Source: Photobacterium sp. Ph5 (GTDB lineage: Bacteria; Pseudomonadota; Gammaproteobacteria; Enterobacterales; Vibrionaceae). From it: 39,589 bases of DNA. Position numbers and translations under genes: made by a program. The DNA lies in assembly GCF_022129445.1 (NCBI RefSeq), contig NZ_JADQAQ010000041.1, forward strand, positions 1-39,589, given 5' to 3'. Below are positions 16,100 to 24,673 of this stretch, piece after piece. The notes beneath the pieces were generated by a model. The model was given only the letters and a program-made list of their open reading frames with translations, ran no database searches and was not told where the DNA came from. How positions within the stretch are numbered: the first letter of the stretch is position 1; each line of letters opens with the position of its first letter.

Positions 16100-16571
16100 G
16101 GTTACCCTCTGACTTTGGGAATTGAAAAATCAAATCCGACACGACTATACCGAGGTTCCCCTTCTCGATATCACAGCAACATTTGTGCTATGCGTGTAAA
16201 AACTGAAACCCTTCTACTTATGTAGGAGTATTACAATTCTGATAAAAAATTTTGTTGATTCATATCACGCAAGGTTGGGATTCAAACAAGCTTCTTTTTA
16301 CACAAAAAATAACCTTATCTCTTTCATTTTAAACAAGCGTTACTACACCACCTGCCTGTTTTTTTCGTGTACTTGCTGATCCATATGCCTATGGTGTGTT
16401 CAATATCACGCAGTATAGCCGTTTTATGATGACAATTAATAACAAAACCTACGAGAAAATACGATCATCGAAGTGATTTTTTTATGAAAGCCCTAACTCT
16501 TGAGGATAAAATCAAAAAAAAGCCACAACTGAAGTTGTGACTTTCTTTTTTAATCTTTATTTCTCAAACAC
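16100..16571. other. 472-bp gap between pfkA and cpxP (both minus strand)
   Basis: It holds the probable pfkA promoter region and the cpxP 3'-UTR and terminator (16513-16545). Nothing here is convincing as a protein gene. An 18-codon open frame at 16484-16540 on the plus strand runs into the terminator and has no good ribosome-binding site. Confidence 0.5.
16513..16551 (-). terminator. Intrinsic terminator of cpxP
   Basis: Arms around 16521-16530 and 16533-16542 form a near-perfect 10-bp hairpin (one G-U on the minus strand), flanked by eight As and a T-rich run. On the minus strand the hairpin leads directly into U8, about 30 nt past the cpxP stop. Confidence 0.88.
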
Positions 16572-17039
16572 TCAGTGTGTTTTTTTCTCTAGTTTCATGA
16601 AACGTTTTTCTGCCTGTTGTTGTTTTAGCTCCGCAAATTTTGCTTTTTGCTCTGGGGTCAAAATATTCAACATTTGGTGACGCTGTTTTAAGCGCTCCAC
16701 ACGGTGCTCTGCTTGTTTCTCTGACATACGCTCGACCAGTTGACGTACTGCTTGCTCATCAAAATTATCTGCCAGTACTAATTTATCAAGTGCTTTATGA
16801 TCTGCTTGCATGTCAGTACGAGTAGTCAGTCGCTTAGCTTTCATCGTTTCACGATCTTTCTCTCGTAAGGTTTTCATTTCTGCTTTTTGCGAATCAGTTA
16901 GCTCTAGTTGTTTAAACAGGCCACGCTCACCATGATGCCCTTTCATATCGTGCGAGTTCGGGGCTGCAATTACTGACATCGAACCTAATACCATTGGTAC
17001 TGCAATCGCCATCATCATTGTTTTTTTGAACATTTTCAT
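16572..17039 (-). CDS. cpxP: Periplasmic envelope-stress inhibitor CpxP (LTXXQ/Spy family)
   Basis: Periplasmic helical adaptor that binds the CpxA sensor domain to damp signalling and assists turnover of misfolded proteins. Start chosen at ATG 17039 (155 residues): GGAGA lies just upstream and it opens a clean signal peptide MKMFKKTMMMAIAVPMVLGS with probable cleavage after VIAA. A longer in-frame extension to 17111 would bury that signal. Two LTXXQ motifs are present, LTDSQ and LTPEQ, the family signature, and the mature part is highly charged and helical. It is divergent from cpxRA, as in E. coli, with CpxR boxes between. Confidence 0.92.
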   Translation of the reverse strand: MKMFKKTMMMAIAVPMVLGSMSVIAAPNSHDMKGHHGERGLFKQLELTDSQKAEMKTLREKDRETMKAKRLTTRTDMQADHKALDKLVLADNFDEQAVRQLVERMSEKQAEHRVERLKQRHQMLNILTPEQKAKFAELKQQQAEKRFMKLEKKTH

Positions 17040-17111
17040 GCTTGTATCTCCAACTATTAGGGTACGGAAACCTGTGCCATTGTGCTTGGTATTCATAATA
17101 GCGGCTGGCAA

Positions 17112-17147
17112 GTAAAGCGCTGTCGAGTAAACGTAAAGCTACGTAAA
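17112..17147. promoter_or_regulatory. CpxR box array between cpxP and cpxR
   Basis: Four GTAAA pentamers on the plus strand start at 17112, 17127, 17133 and 17143. The last two form a perfect GTAAA-N5-GTAAA CpxR box; the first two are spaced by N10. The array is 73-108 bp upstream of the cpxP start codon, where the first pentamer would cover the -35 region of a TATTAT -10 on the minus strand (17096-17101 area). The box end is 16 bp upstream of the cpxR -35. Both units are therefore likely CpxR-activated. Confidence 0.88.
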
Positions 17148-17163
17148 GTAATGATAACGAAAC

Positions 17164-17192
17164 TTGGCGTTGAAGCTGACATTAGCGATACT
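17164..17192 (+). promoter_or_regulatory. Probable cpxRA promoter
   Basis: TTGGCG (17164-17169) and GATACT (17187-17192) with the ideal 17-bp spacing, 47 bp before the cpxR ATG and just downstream of the CpxR box. Confidence 0.55.
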
Positions 17193-17238
17193 AGGCTCAA
17201 GACTTCATCACTCTCCTTTATCTTAAATAGGTTGGACC

Positions 17239-17931
17239 ATGGCGAAAATTTTACTTGTCGATGACGACATTGAACTCACTGCATTATTGAAAGATATTTT
17301 AGAGCTAGAAGGCTTTGATGTGGTTGAAGCCAATAATGGTCAACAAGGGTTAGAAAAGGTCGATAGCAGCATCGATCTGATTTTACTCGATGTCATGATG
17401 CCAGTCATGAACGGGACTGAAATGCTACGCCGCTTGCGAGAGGTTCATTCAACACCCGTGATGATGTTAACAGCTAAAGGTGATGAAATTGATCGTGTGC
17501 TTGGTCTTGAACTCGGCGCTGATGATTATCTGCCGAAACCTTTTAGCGACCGTGAATTATTAGCACGTATACGTGCCGTATTACGCCGCACCCAAACAAA
17601 TGACGAAAAAGCCACTGGAAAGTCAGACCTAATTACTTATCAAGACATTACAATTTATCCAGGACGACAAGAAGTCATTTGTCAGGATATTCCAATCGAA
17701 ATGACCGGCACAGAGCTCGCTTTATTAAGCTATTTCATCCAGCGTCCAGGCCAAATCATTTCCAAGGAATCCCTGAGTTTAGATGTACTTGGTAAGCGTT
17801 TAGCTCGTTTTGATCGCGCCATTGATATGCATGTATCCAATATTCGTAAAAAGTTGCCGGTGCGCTTAGATGGCAAACCAAGGATAAAAACCTTACGCGG
17901 TAAAGGTTACTTATTAGTTGAGGAAGCATAA
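17239..17931 (+). CDS. cpxR: Envelope-stress response regulator CpxR (OmpR/PhoB family)
   Basis: Cytoplasmic transcription factor phosphorylated by CpxA that controls envelope protein quality genes. The 230-residue protein has an N-terminal receiver domain with acidic residues DDD (8-10), phospho-acceptor D51 in LLDVMMP, a Thr/Lys pair in MLTAKGD and DDYLPKPF. The C-terminal winged helix (about residues 133-228) ends IRKKLPVRLDGKPRIKTLRG. In length and sequence it is close to E. coli CpxR (232). Its stop overlaps the cpxA start codon by one base (TAATG), so the pair is translationally coupled. The CpxR boxes upstream suggest autoactivation. Confidence 0.96.
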   Translation: MAKILLVDDDIELTALLKDILELEGFDVVEANNGQQGLEKVDSSIDLILLDVMMPVMNGTEMLRRLREVHSTPVMMLTAKGDEIDRVLGLELGADDYLPKPFSDRELLARIRAVLRRTQTNDEKATGKSDLITYQDITIYPGRQEVICQDIPIEMTGTELALLSYFIQRPGQIISKESLSLDVLGKRLARFDRAIDMHVSNIRKKLPVRLDGKPRIKTLRGKGYLLVEEA

Positions 17932-19310
17932 TGAAATTTCCGGGGATCACGAGTCTTTATGGCCGCATTTTTGCCATCTTCTGGTTTACCCTTTTTGTTG
18001 TCGTCGTGACTATCGTTTTATTATTTCAACTCGATCCTCGAACTGGACAGGCGATCCCCGAGCCTCATCTTAAACGTTTAGAATATACCGCGGAAAATAT
18101 TAACCAAAAACTAAACACACCACGCAATGAAACATTTAAAAAACTGCAACTAGAACAAAAACTCAAACGCTTAACAAAACGTAAAAACAATCATGATATT
18201 CAGATTTATTTTACAACCCTTGATGGCGACATCATCTCTCCTCAAAAACACACTAAAGCACTGCGTAACTTTATTACTATTGCAGATAACCCAAGTGCAC
18301 CTAAACAACGCTTATATGGTCGCTGGATGATGGCTGGCCCTTTTATGATAAATACACCAAGTGGTGATATTTATATGTACAGTGGTCAAGTATGGCGTGG
18401 CTCCCCCCCGTTTATCATCCAAATATTGGATAAGCCATTTAAGCTATTGCTTGTCACTATGCTGGTCAGCACACCATTTCTACTCTGGCTCGCTTGGGCA
18501 GTCACACGTCCAGCAAGACGTTTACAACAAGCCGCAGAGCGTGTCTCACAAGGTGAGTTTACCGCTGATCCAAATTTAGAAACCGGACCTCGTGAATTTA
18601 AACAAGCCGGCACAAGCTTTAATCAAATGGTGGGGGCGTTAAATACCATGATCAGTGGACAACAACGTCTACTGTCTGACATTTCCCATGAATTACGCTC
18701 ACCTCTCACACGTCTACGAATGGCAACCGCATTAGCTCAACGTAAACAAGGCGAAAGCCGTGAGCTGACACGAGTTGATACAGAGGCGGAACGATTAGAA
18801 ACCATGATTGGTGAACTGCTTGAATTATCAAGAATGCAAGTCAACAGTCATCAACAAAATGAAAGGCTTGATTGCCAAACGTTATGGTATGAGATGCTTG
18901 AAGATGCTCGCTTTGAAGCAGAACAAAGCCTGAAAGCTTTACGTTATAACACACTGCAAGATTGGCCGATTAATGGTAATCCGAATCTGTTGATCAGTGC
19001 ACTAGAAAACGTAATACGTAATGCTATCAAGTACGGTAATGACATTGTTGAGATCAACTTCAGTGTCCAACAACACCAGCTTACTATCACTATTGATGAC
19101 AATGGTGATGGTGTACCTGAAGCGGAATTAGATGATATCTTCCGCCCGTTTTACCGTGTATCCACCGCACGAGATCGTGATAGCGGTGGCACTGGGCTTG
19201 GTTTAGCTATTACAGAAAGCGCGATTAGACAGCATAGAGGAACAATTCAAGCGAATAACAGCTCCCTTGGCGGATTGAATATTACTATTACTCTGCCACT
19301 GGCTAGTTAA
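17931..19310 (+). CDS. cpxA: Envelope-stress sensor histidine kinase CpxA
   Basis: Inner-membrane sensor kinase/phosphatase of the Cpx system. The 459-residue protein has a first membrane helix near residues 10-30 and a periplasmic sensor segment of about 130 residues. A second helix (about 163-185) and a HAMP domain with PARRLQQAAERVSQGEF follow. The HisKA motif DISHELRSPLTRLRMA has its phosphorylated His at 253, and the ATPase motifs are N (NVIRNAIKYG), G1 (DDNGDGVPE), F and G2 (GGTGLGLAI). It overlaps cpxR by one base. Its 3' end overlaps the convergent diguanylate cyclase gene by 8 bp with no terminator between. Confidence 0.95.
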   Translation: MKFPGITSLYGRIFAIFWFTLFVVVVTIVLLFQLDPRTGQAIPEPHLKRLEYTAENINQKLNTPRNETFKKLQLEQKLKRLTKRKNNHDIQIYFTTLDGDIISPQKHTKALRNFITIADNPSAPKQRLYGRWMMAGPFMINTPSGDIYMYSGQVWRGSPPFIIQILDKPFKLLLVTMLVSTPFLLWLAWAVTRPARRLQQAAERVSQGEFTADPNLETGPREFKQAGTSFNQMVGALNTMISGQQRLLSDISHELRSPLTRLRMATALAQRKQGESRELTRVDTEAERLETMIGELLELSRMQVNSHQQNERLDCQTLWYEMLEDARFEAEQSLKALRYNTLQDWPINGNPNLLISALENVIRNAIKYGNDIVEINFSVQQHQLTITIDDNGDGVPEAELDDIFRPFYRVSTARDRDSGGTGLGLAITESAIRQHRGTIQANNSSLGGLNITITLPLAS

Positions 19311-20928
19311 CGCCATTAAAAAAATACACTTGATTTTTGCCCTGCCGCTTCGCTTGATACATCGCCATATCAGCTTTATGCATCAAATCATCAAGTGAAA
19401 TTTCTTGGGCTGTTGAAAAGCAACCACCAATGCTTGAGTAAATGGGAATAAATACCTTGTTTTCAACTTCAAACGGACAAGCCAGCATTTGCTGCAAGGC
19501 GGGTGCATAATATTCAGGACTAGCTAAATGCTGAGCTGAATACAGTAAAACAGCAAATTCATCGCCGCCTAAACGCACCAGCAACGCTTTTGAGCCGAAA
19601 ACTTTACGCATCATTAAAGCGAGATGCTTTAATACTTTATCTCCAGTGGCATGACCATATTGATCATTTATCGGCTTAAAGTCATCCAGATCAATATACA
19701 AAAAGCAGATGACTTTAGATGACTTTACGCTAGTACTCAGAATTTTATTGGCTTGCGTTAAAAAAGAAGCACGATTCAAGAGTCCCGTTAAATTATCGTA
19801 ATGCGCTAACGTATAAATACGCTGTTTATTAATATGTTCTTTTAATTGATAGCGTGCAATCCAATAAGATAACCCTAGACTTAGCAACACCATGAACAAT
19901 GCTAATATTCGATGATGGGCTATCGTATTAATCACATCAACACGCTTATCAAGCGATACAAATGAAATTAACTTCCACGCTGTAGAGTTATTTTCAGTAA
20001 CATGGTATTCCTGAAAACAATAGGGATTTGTTTCTCCAACCGTACCTACCGACTCAATCGTCATTATTCCCGATGGGGTCACTATTTGCCCACTATGTAT
20101 CGCTTTAATCTGCTGTTCCAGCTCGGGGAAATATTTATATACCGTTTGATCTTTTTTATTATCAAACATAAAGGCAAATTCTTTTTCTGGATACAAATTA
20201 TTATAGAGATAATAGCCATCGCTATTAACCAACATATAGTTTGTTCCACCATTAAGGTTGAACAACCCTAACCCTTCCATCAAATACTTCGCTAAATAAT
20301 TGATAATAACAATACCTTGCTTATTTCCCTCTTTATCAAATACAGGGGCTGATAAACGGATCATCGGCTTATAAGGCACTTCAATCTCACCATGCTCGAT
20401 ATTTAAATCAAGAGGAGATATATAAATCCCTTTATGTTGTAATTTCGCTGCCTCTAGGAAATAGTATCGGTTTTTTTTCTTCTGTAACGCATTAGAAGGC
20501 ACAATCAAAGCACGCCCGTCGTTAAAGTTAACCCGAGTAACTTCATTACCTTCTAAATCGAGGTAACGTATTTGATCATAAATCTCTTTTCGTTGACTCA
20601 CCGCTTTCAGCGCTTGTGAAAAACGTGCCATTCGCTGCTGTTTTTCCATGCCATCTTTCAATGCCATAATACGGTGGATCTCATGGTTATTGGCGATATC
20701 AGCCAATAATGCCGTTTCTCGTACCACCGAACCTATAACCACTTGAATATAGTTTTTTTTACCAACAAGCAGTGCTTTTTGCTGTACTTGAATGTTACTT
20801 TTTTGTCGTTCAAGATCAGATTGTGAGTTGTAGTAAAAAATCGATAAAAAAACCGTTAACAACAATAAAAATATCAGCGTAAAACGAACAAAGAAAAACT
20901 TATACTCAGGTATTGCGAGATTCTTCAT
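19303..20928 (-). CDS. Membrane-anchored sensor diguanylate cyclase (GGDEF)
   Basis: Makes cyclic di-GMP from two GTP. Start placed at ATG 20928 (541 residues); an in-frame TTG at 20997 would prepend 23 residues, and neither has a clear Shine-Dalgarno. A first membrane helix (about residues 13-35) is followed by a periplasmic sensor region of about 300 residues, probably Cache-like. A second helix comes before YQLKEHINKQ, then the GGDEF domain. The active-site motif is intact (GGDEF at 454-458, with VICFLYIDLDDFKPINDQYGHATGD split over the metal site). The product-inhibition I-site RxxD expected nine residues earlier reads GSKA, so it is absent. No EAL domain follows. It converges on and overlaps cpxA by 8 bp. 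Confidence 0.88.
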   Translation of the reverse strand: MKNLAIPEYKFFFVRFTLIFLLLLTVFLSIFYYNSQSDLERQKSNIQVQQKALLVGKKNYIQVVIGSVVRETALLADIANNHEIHRIMALKDGMEKQQRMARFSQALKAVSQRKEIYDQIRYLDLEGNEVTRVNFNDGRALIVPSNALQKKKNRYYFLEAAKLQHKGIYISPLDLNIEHGEIEVPYKPMIRLSAPVFDKEGNKQGIVIINYLAKYLMEGLGLFNLNGGTNYMLVNSDGYYLYNNLYPEKEFAFMFDNKKDQTVYKYFPELEQQIKAIHSGQIVTPSGIMTIESVGTVGETNPYCFQEYHVTENNSTAWKLISFVSLDKRVDVINTIAHHRILALFMVLLSLGLSYWIARYQLKEHINKQRIYTLAHYDNLTGLLNRASFLTQANKILSTSVKSSKVICFLYIDLDDFKPINDQYGHATGDKVLKHLALMMRKVFGSKALLVRLGGDEFAVLLYSAQHLASPEYYAPALQQMLACPFEVENKVFIPIYSSIGGCFSTAQEISLDDLMHKADMAMYQAKRQGKNQVYFFNGVN

Positions 20929-21104
20929 AAGCAGTATGAAATAACGGTAGGCATAAAAAGCAGAGAAGTATGCCTTAAAAACATACAAAAAGCACAAAGA
21001 TTAAATTTATCGTTATTAGAAATAGCCTTTATTATTCTGTATTTGATTGTTAAAGCGGTGCTTGTCACAATGTACTATCTTTTGCATTAATAAAGCGATG
21101 AGCT

Positions 21105-21569
21105 ATGTTTGATATTGCGTTATATGAACCTGAAATTGCCCCTAATACGGGTAACATTATTCGCCTAAGTGCGAACTGTGGCGCGAATTTGCACCTAATT
21201 GAGCCTTTAGGGTTTGATCTTGATGAAAAGAAAGTGCGCCGTGCTGGATTAGATTATCATGATTTAGCGCATGTCCATCGCCATAAAGACTTTGCATCTT
21301 TCATGCAAGCAATGGAAGGTCGTCGTATTTTTGCCTGCACTACCAAAACCACTAATTTCCATACTAATGCGAAATTTGAACAAGGTGATGTGTTACTTTT
21401 TGGCCCAGAAACTCGTGGCCTTCCCGCTGAATTTATTGCCAGCCTGCCTCTTGAGCAACGTTTACGTATTCCTATGCAGCCTGATAGTCGTAGCTTAAAC
21501 CTTTCCAATGCGGTTGCGATTATTTCGTTTGAAGCATGGCGACAAATGGACTTTAGCGGCGCAGTATAA
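21105..21569 (+). CDS. trmL: tRNA (cytidine/uridine-34-2'-O)-methyltransferase TrmL
   Basis: SPOUT-family enzyme (formerly YibK) that 2'-O-methylates the wobble base of tRNA-Leu(CAA/UAA) isoacceptors using S-adenosylmethionine. The 154-residue length is near E. coli TrmL (157). The N-terminal motif is [20 protein letters not shown]. The trefoil-knot SAM-binding segments are [10 protein letters not shown] and [18 protein letters not shown]. It neighbours cysE in convergent orientation, as in E. coli. Confidence 0.96.
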   Translation: MFDIALYEPEIAPNTGNIIRLSANCGANLHLIEPLGFDLDEKKVRRAGLDYHDLAHVHRHKDFASFMQAMEGRRIFACTTKTTNFHTNAKFEQGDVLLFGPETRGLPAEFIASLPLEQRLRIPMQPDSRSLNLSNAVAIISFEAWRQMDFSGAV

Positions 21570-21574
21570 AACAG

Positions 21575-21602
21575 AAAAAGGCGATCAATAATCGCCTTTT
21601 CT
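21575..21602. terminator. Bidirectional terminator between trmL and cysE
   Basis: AAAAGGCGAT (21576-21585), CAATA loop, ATCGCCTTTT (21591-21600): a perfect 10-bp stem with A and T flanks that can serve both convergent genes. Confidence 0.9.
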
Positions 21603-21641
21603 TTCAAATTCAATATGTCCTTTATTGAACATAAACGATGG

Positions 21642-22463
21642 CTAAATACCATCACCTTCAATAAACGTTTGCGAGTTACCATTAAATTGCTGATCCATAT
21701 CCATCGATGGTTTATCAGAATTTGGTCGTCCAACGACTTTGGCAGGAATACCAGCCACAGTTGTATGGGGAGGTACAGGATTTAACACCACCGAACAAGA
21801 GCCAATTTTCGCCCCTTCACCGACTTCGATATTGCCTAATACTTTAGCGCCAGCGCCTATCATCACCCCTTCTCGGATCTTCGGATGACGATCACCGCCT
21901 TCTTTACCCGTACCACCTAATGTGACGTCCTGTAAGATTGAGACATCATTTTCAATGACTGCGGTTTCACCAATCACAATACCCGTCGCGTGATCAAACA
22001 TGATCCCTTGCCCAATTTTAGCGGCTGGATGTACATCGACTTGGCAAGCGACCGAAATTTGGTTTTGCAGATAAACCGCTAAGGCTTTTCGATCTTGCTT
22101 CCACAACCAGTTCGCCACGCGATATCCTTGAAGAGCGTGACAACCTTTAAGATAAAGTAATGGAATAGAATACATTTCAATAGCAGGATCACGTTCAACA
22201 ACAGCACAAATATCACGTGCTGCCGATTCAACTATCGAACAATCGCTCGCATACGCTTCTTCGATGACTTCACGAACAGCCATCGCTGGCATCGATGGTG
22301 TCGCCAATTTATTTGCAAGTATATAGCTTAATGCCGAGGCAAGATCATCATGCTTAATAATCGTGGCATGATAAAAACTCGCGAGCATTGGCTCATGCTC
22401 TGACTGCTCTCGTGCTTCCTGCTTGATCGCAGGCCAAAGCTGGTGTTGTTGACATTGCTTCAC
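21642..22463 (-). CDS. cysE: Serine O-acetyltransferase
   Basis: First committed step of cysteine synthesis: acetyl-CoA plus L-serine to O-acetylserine; feedback inhibited by cysteine. The protein has 273 residues, the E. coli length. The N-terminal helical trimerisation domain begins WPAIKQEAREQSEHEPMLAS. The C-terminal left-handed beta helix has hexapeptide repeats, with active-site segments VDVHPAAKIGQGIMFDHATG and GGTGKEGGDRHPKIREGVMI. The CoA-binding C-terminus includes VPPHTTVAGIPAKVVGRP, and the final tail usually docks to CysK. It follows gpsA in the conserved secB-gpsA-cysE order but is cut off from it by a terminator. Confidence 0.97.
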   Translation of the reverse strand: MKQCQQHQLWPAIKQEAREQSEHEPMLASFYHATIIKHDDLASALSYILANKLATPSMPAMAVREVIEEAYASDCSIVESAARDICAVVERDPAIEMYSIPLLYLKGCHALQGYRVANWLWKQDRKALAVYLQNQISVACQVDVHPAAKIGQGIMFDHATGIVIGETAVIENDVSILQDVTLGGTGKEGGDRHPKIREGVMIGAGAKVLGNIEVGEGAKIGSCSVVLNPVPPHTTVAGIPAKVVGRPNSDKPSMDMDQQFNGNSQTFIEGDGI

Positions 22464-22536
22464 GTCATCCTCTGCTTACTTATCTATTCTTCTTATAACT
22501 ATACTTAATTAGTCAGGTATTACTTTAACCTGATTG

Positions 22537-22572
22537 CAAAAAAAAACAACGCGAGCCAAGGCCCGCGTTGTT
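22537..22572 (-). terminator. Intrinsic terminator of secB-gpsA
   Basis: On the minus strand a 9-bp arm (22564-22572 with 22545-22553), one G-U pair and an inner GCC/GGC pair form an almost unbroken 13-bp stem with a 2-nt centre, running into a long U-tract. On the plus strand the G-U becomes A-C and no U-tract follows, so it acts on gpsA, not cysE. Confidence 0.9.
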
Positions 22573-22613
22573 GAAACAGAAGATAATAAGGTTGTTACCT
22601 TTATGTCTTACTG

Positions 22614-23630
22614 TTATTCATATTTTTTCTCGCGTGCGAGTAATTCTTTAGCAGCCTCACGAGCATCTTTACCTTGATAAAGTACTTGATAAATTTGCTC
22701 AGTGATAGGCATCTCAACACCTTGACGTTTTGCTAATTGCCAAACTTCTTTGGTATTGCGATAACCTTCAACAACTTGACCAATTTCCTGTTGTGCTTGC
22801 TCTACACTTTTACCTGCGCCTAATGCTAAACCAAAACGACGGTTACGGGATTGGTTATCGGTACATGTGAGTACTAAATCACCCAATCCAGCCATACCCA
22901 TAAAGGTTTCAGGCTGTGCACCTAACGCCGCGCCAAGACGGCACATTTCTGCAAGACCACGGGTGATCAAAGCTGTACGAGCATTGGCACCAAAGCCAAT
23001 ACCGTCAGACATACCCGCACCTATTGCTATCACATTTTTTACAGCGCCGCCTAGTTGCATCCCCGTAAAATCATTGTTGCTATAAACCCTAAACGTTTTA
23101 TCGCAATGAATTTTTTCTTGAAGATCAGCAACAAACGCCGCGTCAGGTGATGCAACAGAAATAGCCGTCGGTAAACCCGCTGCCAATTCTTGGGCAAAGG
23201 TAGGACCTGATAACACTGCAAGTGGAATATCACTACCTAAAGCATCAACTGCAACATCTTTTAACAAACGTCCAGTTTCTGGTTCTAACCCTTTGGTCGC
23301 CCAACAGACACGTGAATCTGAGCGTAAGAAAGGTTTTACTTGTGATAATACTTGACCAAATACATGACTTGGTACAACAACAAGTAAATCGCGGCTACCT
23401 TCAACAGCATCTTGTAAGTTTGACGTTACAATTAATGATTCTGGAAAGTGCACACCAGGAAGAAACGCTTCATTGGCACGATCAATTTCCAATTGTGCAA
23501 TATGTTCTGGGTCATGGCCCCATAAAATAACATTGGCACCATTTCTGGATAACGCAATAGCAAGCGCTGTGCCGTAAGAGCCAGCACCTAATACTGCCAT
23601 TGAAATCGTATTATTCGCGTTCTTAGTCAT
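22614..23630 (-). CDS. gpsA: NAD(P)-dependent sn-glycerol-3-phosphate dehydrogenase (biosynthetic)
   Basis: Cytosolic enzyme that reduces dihydroxyacetone phosphate to glycerol 3-phosphate, the backbone of membrane phospholipids. At 338 residues it is of normal length (E. coli 339). The Rossmann motif is [19 protein letters not shown], the catalytic Lys is in [13 protein letters not shown], and substrate-binding [17 protein letters not shown] is present. It follows secB by 17 bp in one operon. Because glpF and glpK are missing from their usual place near glpX, this gene may be the main local source of glycerol 3-phosphate. Confidence 0.97.
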   Translation of the reverse strand: MTKNANNTISMAVLGAGSYGTALAIALSRNGANVILWGHDPEHIAQLEIDRANEAFLPGVHFPESLIVTSNLQDAVEGSRDLLVVVPSHVFGQVLSQVKPFLRSDSRVCWATKGLEPETGRLLKDVAVDALGSDIPLAVLSGPTFAQELAAGLPTAISVASPDAAFVADLQEKIHCDKTFRVYSNNDFTGMQLGGAVKNVIAIGAGMSDGIGFGANARTALITRGLAEMCRLGAALGAQPETFMGMAGLGDLVLTCTDNQSRNRRFGLALGAGKSVEQAQQEIGQVVEGYRNTKEVWQLAKRQGVEMPITEQIYQVLYQGKDAREAAKELLAREKKYE

Positions 23631-23647
23631 AATTGTTACTTTGCTTA

Positions 23648-24109
23648 TTAAGCTTCAGCGTTTGCTTCTGCTTGGTTTTGTAAGTAGTTCATGAACAGTG
23701 CATCAAAGTTTACTGGCGCTAGGTTCAATTGTGGGAATGTACCCTTAACTACTAAGCTTGAAATTGTTTCACGCGCATATGGGAATAGGATGTTCGGGCA
23801 GAATGCGCCTAGGCAATGTGCTAGTTGCGGTGCTTCCATACCTGCAACAGAGAAGATACCGCCCTGCTGAACTTCACAAAGGAATGCGTTTTCTTCTTCA
23901 TTCTTAACTGTAACAGTCAGACGAAGTACAACTTCATACACACCTTCAGCTAGTTCACGGCTTTGAGTATCAAGATCCAATTTCACATCTGGGTTCCATT
24001 CTTTTTGGAACATATCAGGTGAGTTAGGCGCTTCAAAAGAAACGTCTTTTAGGAAGATACGTTGAATTTGAAAGTTTTGTTGTGCTTCTGTATTTGCTGC
24101 TTCAGCCAT
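23648..24109 (-). CDS. secB: Protein-export chaperone SecB
   Basis: Tetrameric cytosolic chaperone that holds preproteins unfolded and delivers them to SecA. The 153 residues match the E. coli length (155). Conserved beta-strand segments include [33 protein letters not shown] and the segment ending [15 protein letters not shown]. The C-terminal tail is Ala/Glu-rich with the acidic SecA-contact surface. It is first in the secB-gpsA operon. In E. coli grxC precedes secB; here only a 123-bp gap separates it from yibN. Confidence 0.97.
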   Translation of the reverse strand: MAEAANTEAQQNFQIQRIFLKDVSFEAPNSPDMFQKEWNPDVKLDLDTQSRELAEGVYEVVLRLTVTVKNEEENAFLCEVQQGGIFSVAGMEAPQLAHCLGAFCPNILFPYARETISSLVVKGTFPQLNLAPVNFDALFMNYLQNQAEANAEA

Positions 24110-24232
24110 TTCCTGAGTCCTTTTTGATGCTCGCTATTACGAGACTTAATACGCCAGCACAGTGCTAACCACAGGCTGTATTTAATAAATAGACAGCGGT
24201 ATGACTACGCGTACCGCACATCAAACAATGCG

Positions 24233-24673
24233 TTATTTTTTACCTTTGCTTTTTACTAGCGGCAGGTTTGCTTCGTTCCAAGCAATCAGACCGTCTTTTA
24301 GTACGTTAACATTGGTAAAACCCGCTTTACTCAAATCATTTGCGGTTGTTTGAGCCGTTTGACCTGTCTTACATACCACAATGATTGGGGCTGTTTTATG
24401 TTTTTCAAGCTCTGTAATGTTTTGTTCTTTAATTTGGCTTGGTAAAGCGTGAAGTGAGCCGGCAATATGGCCTTTACGGTATTCGTCACGAGAGCGAATA
24501 TCAACAAACACTCCCTCTTCACGATTGACTAATACTGTCGCGTCGTTAATACCAATTGTTTTATACGTTGCAGTTTTCTCTTTGACCATAGAACCGATGA
24601 TAGCGACAACTAAACCGATCCAAACTAGAGATAAAATAGGGTTACTGGTTAAAAATTCAATATATTGTTGCAT
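24233..24673 (-). CDS. yibN: Membrane-anchored rhodanese-like protein YibN
   Basis: Single-domain sulfurtransferase-like protein with one N-terminal membrane helix (about residues 13-29, LSLVWIGLVVAIIGSMV). The rhodanese domain (about 38-140) contains the potential catalytic Cys in VVCKTGQTAQ and the conserved DIRSRDEYRKGHIAGSLHAL. The 146-residue length matches E. coli YibN (143). The substrate is not established; E. coli YibN has been linked to membrane protein insertion in recent work, as I recall. It is divergent from gpmI and lies upstream of secB on the same strand. Confidence 0.93.
   Translation of the reverse strand: MQQYIEFLTSNPILSLVWIGLVVAIIGSMVKEKTATYKTIGINDATVLVNREEGVFVDIRSRDEYRKGHIAGSLHALPSQIKEQNITELEKHKTAPIIVVCKTGQTAQTTANDLSKAGFTNVNVLKDGLIAWNEANLPLVKSKGKK

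Noticed and set aside
16240..16300. Cra-like sites upstream of pfkA (TGAATCAA and TGAATCCC on the minus strand)
   Set aside because: Both deviate from the Cra core after TGAATC, so regulation by Cra cannot be supported from these sites.
16484..16540. 18-codon open frame before the cpxP terminator on the plus strand
   Set aside because: It extends into the terminator hairpin and lacks a convincing Shine-Dalgarno; it is likely chance.
17040..17111. N-terminal extension of cpxP
   Set aside because: It would place 24 residues before the signal peptide; GGAGA sits before ATG 17039 and the clean signal sequence starts there.
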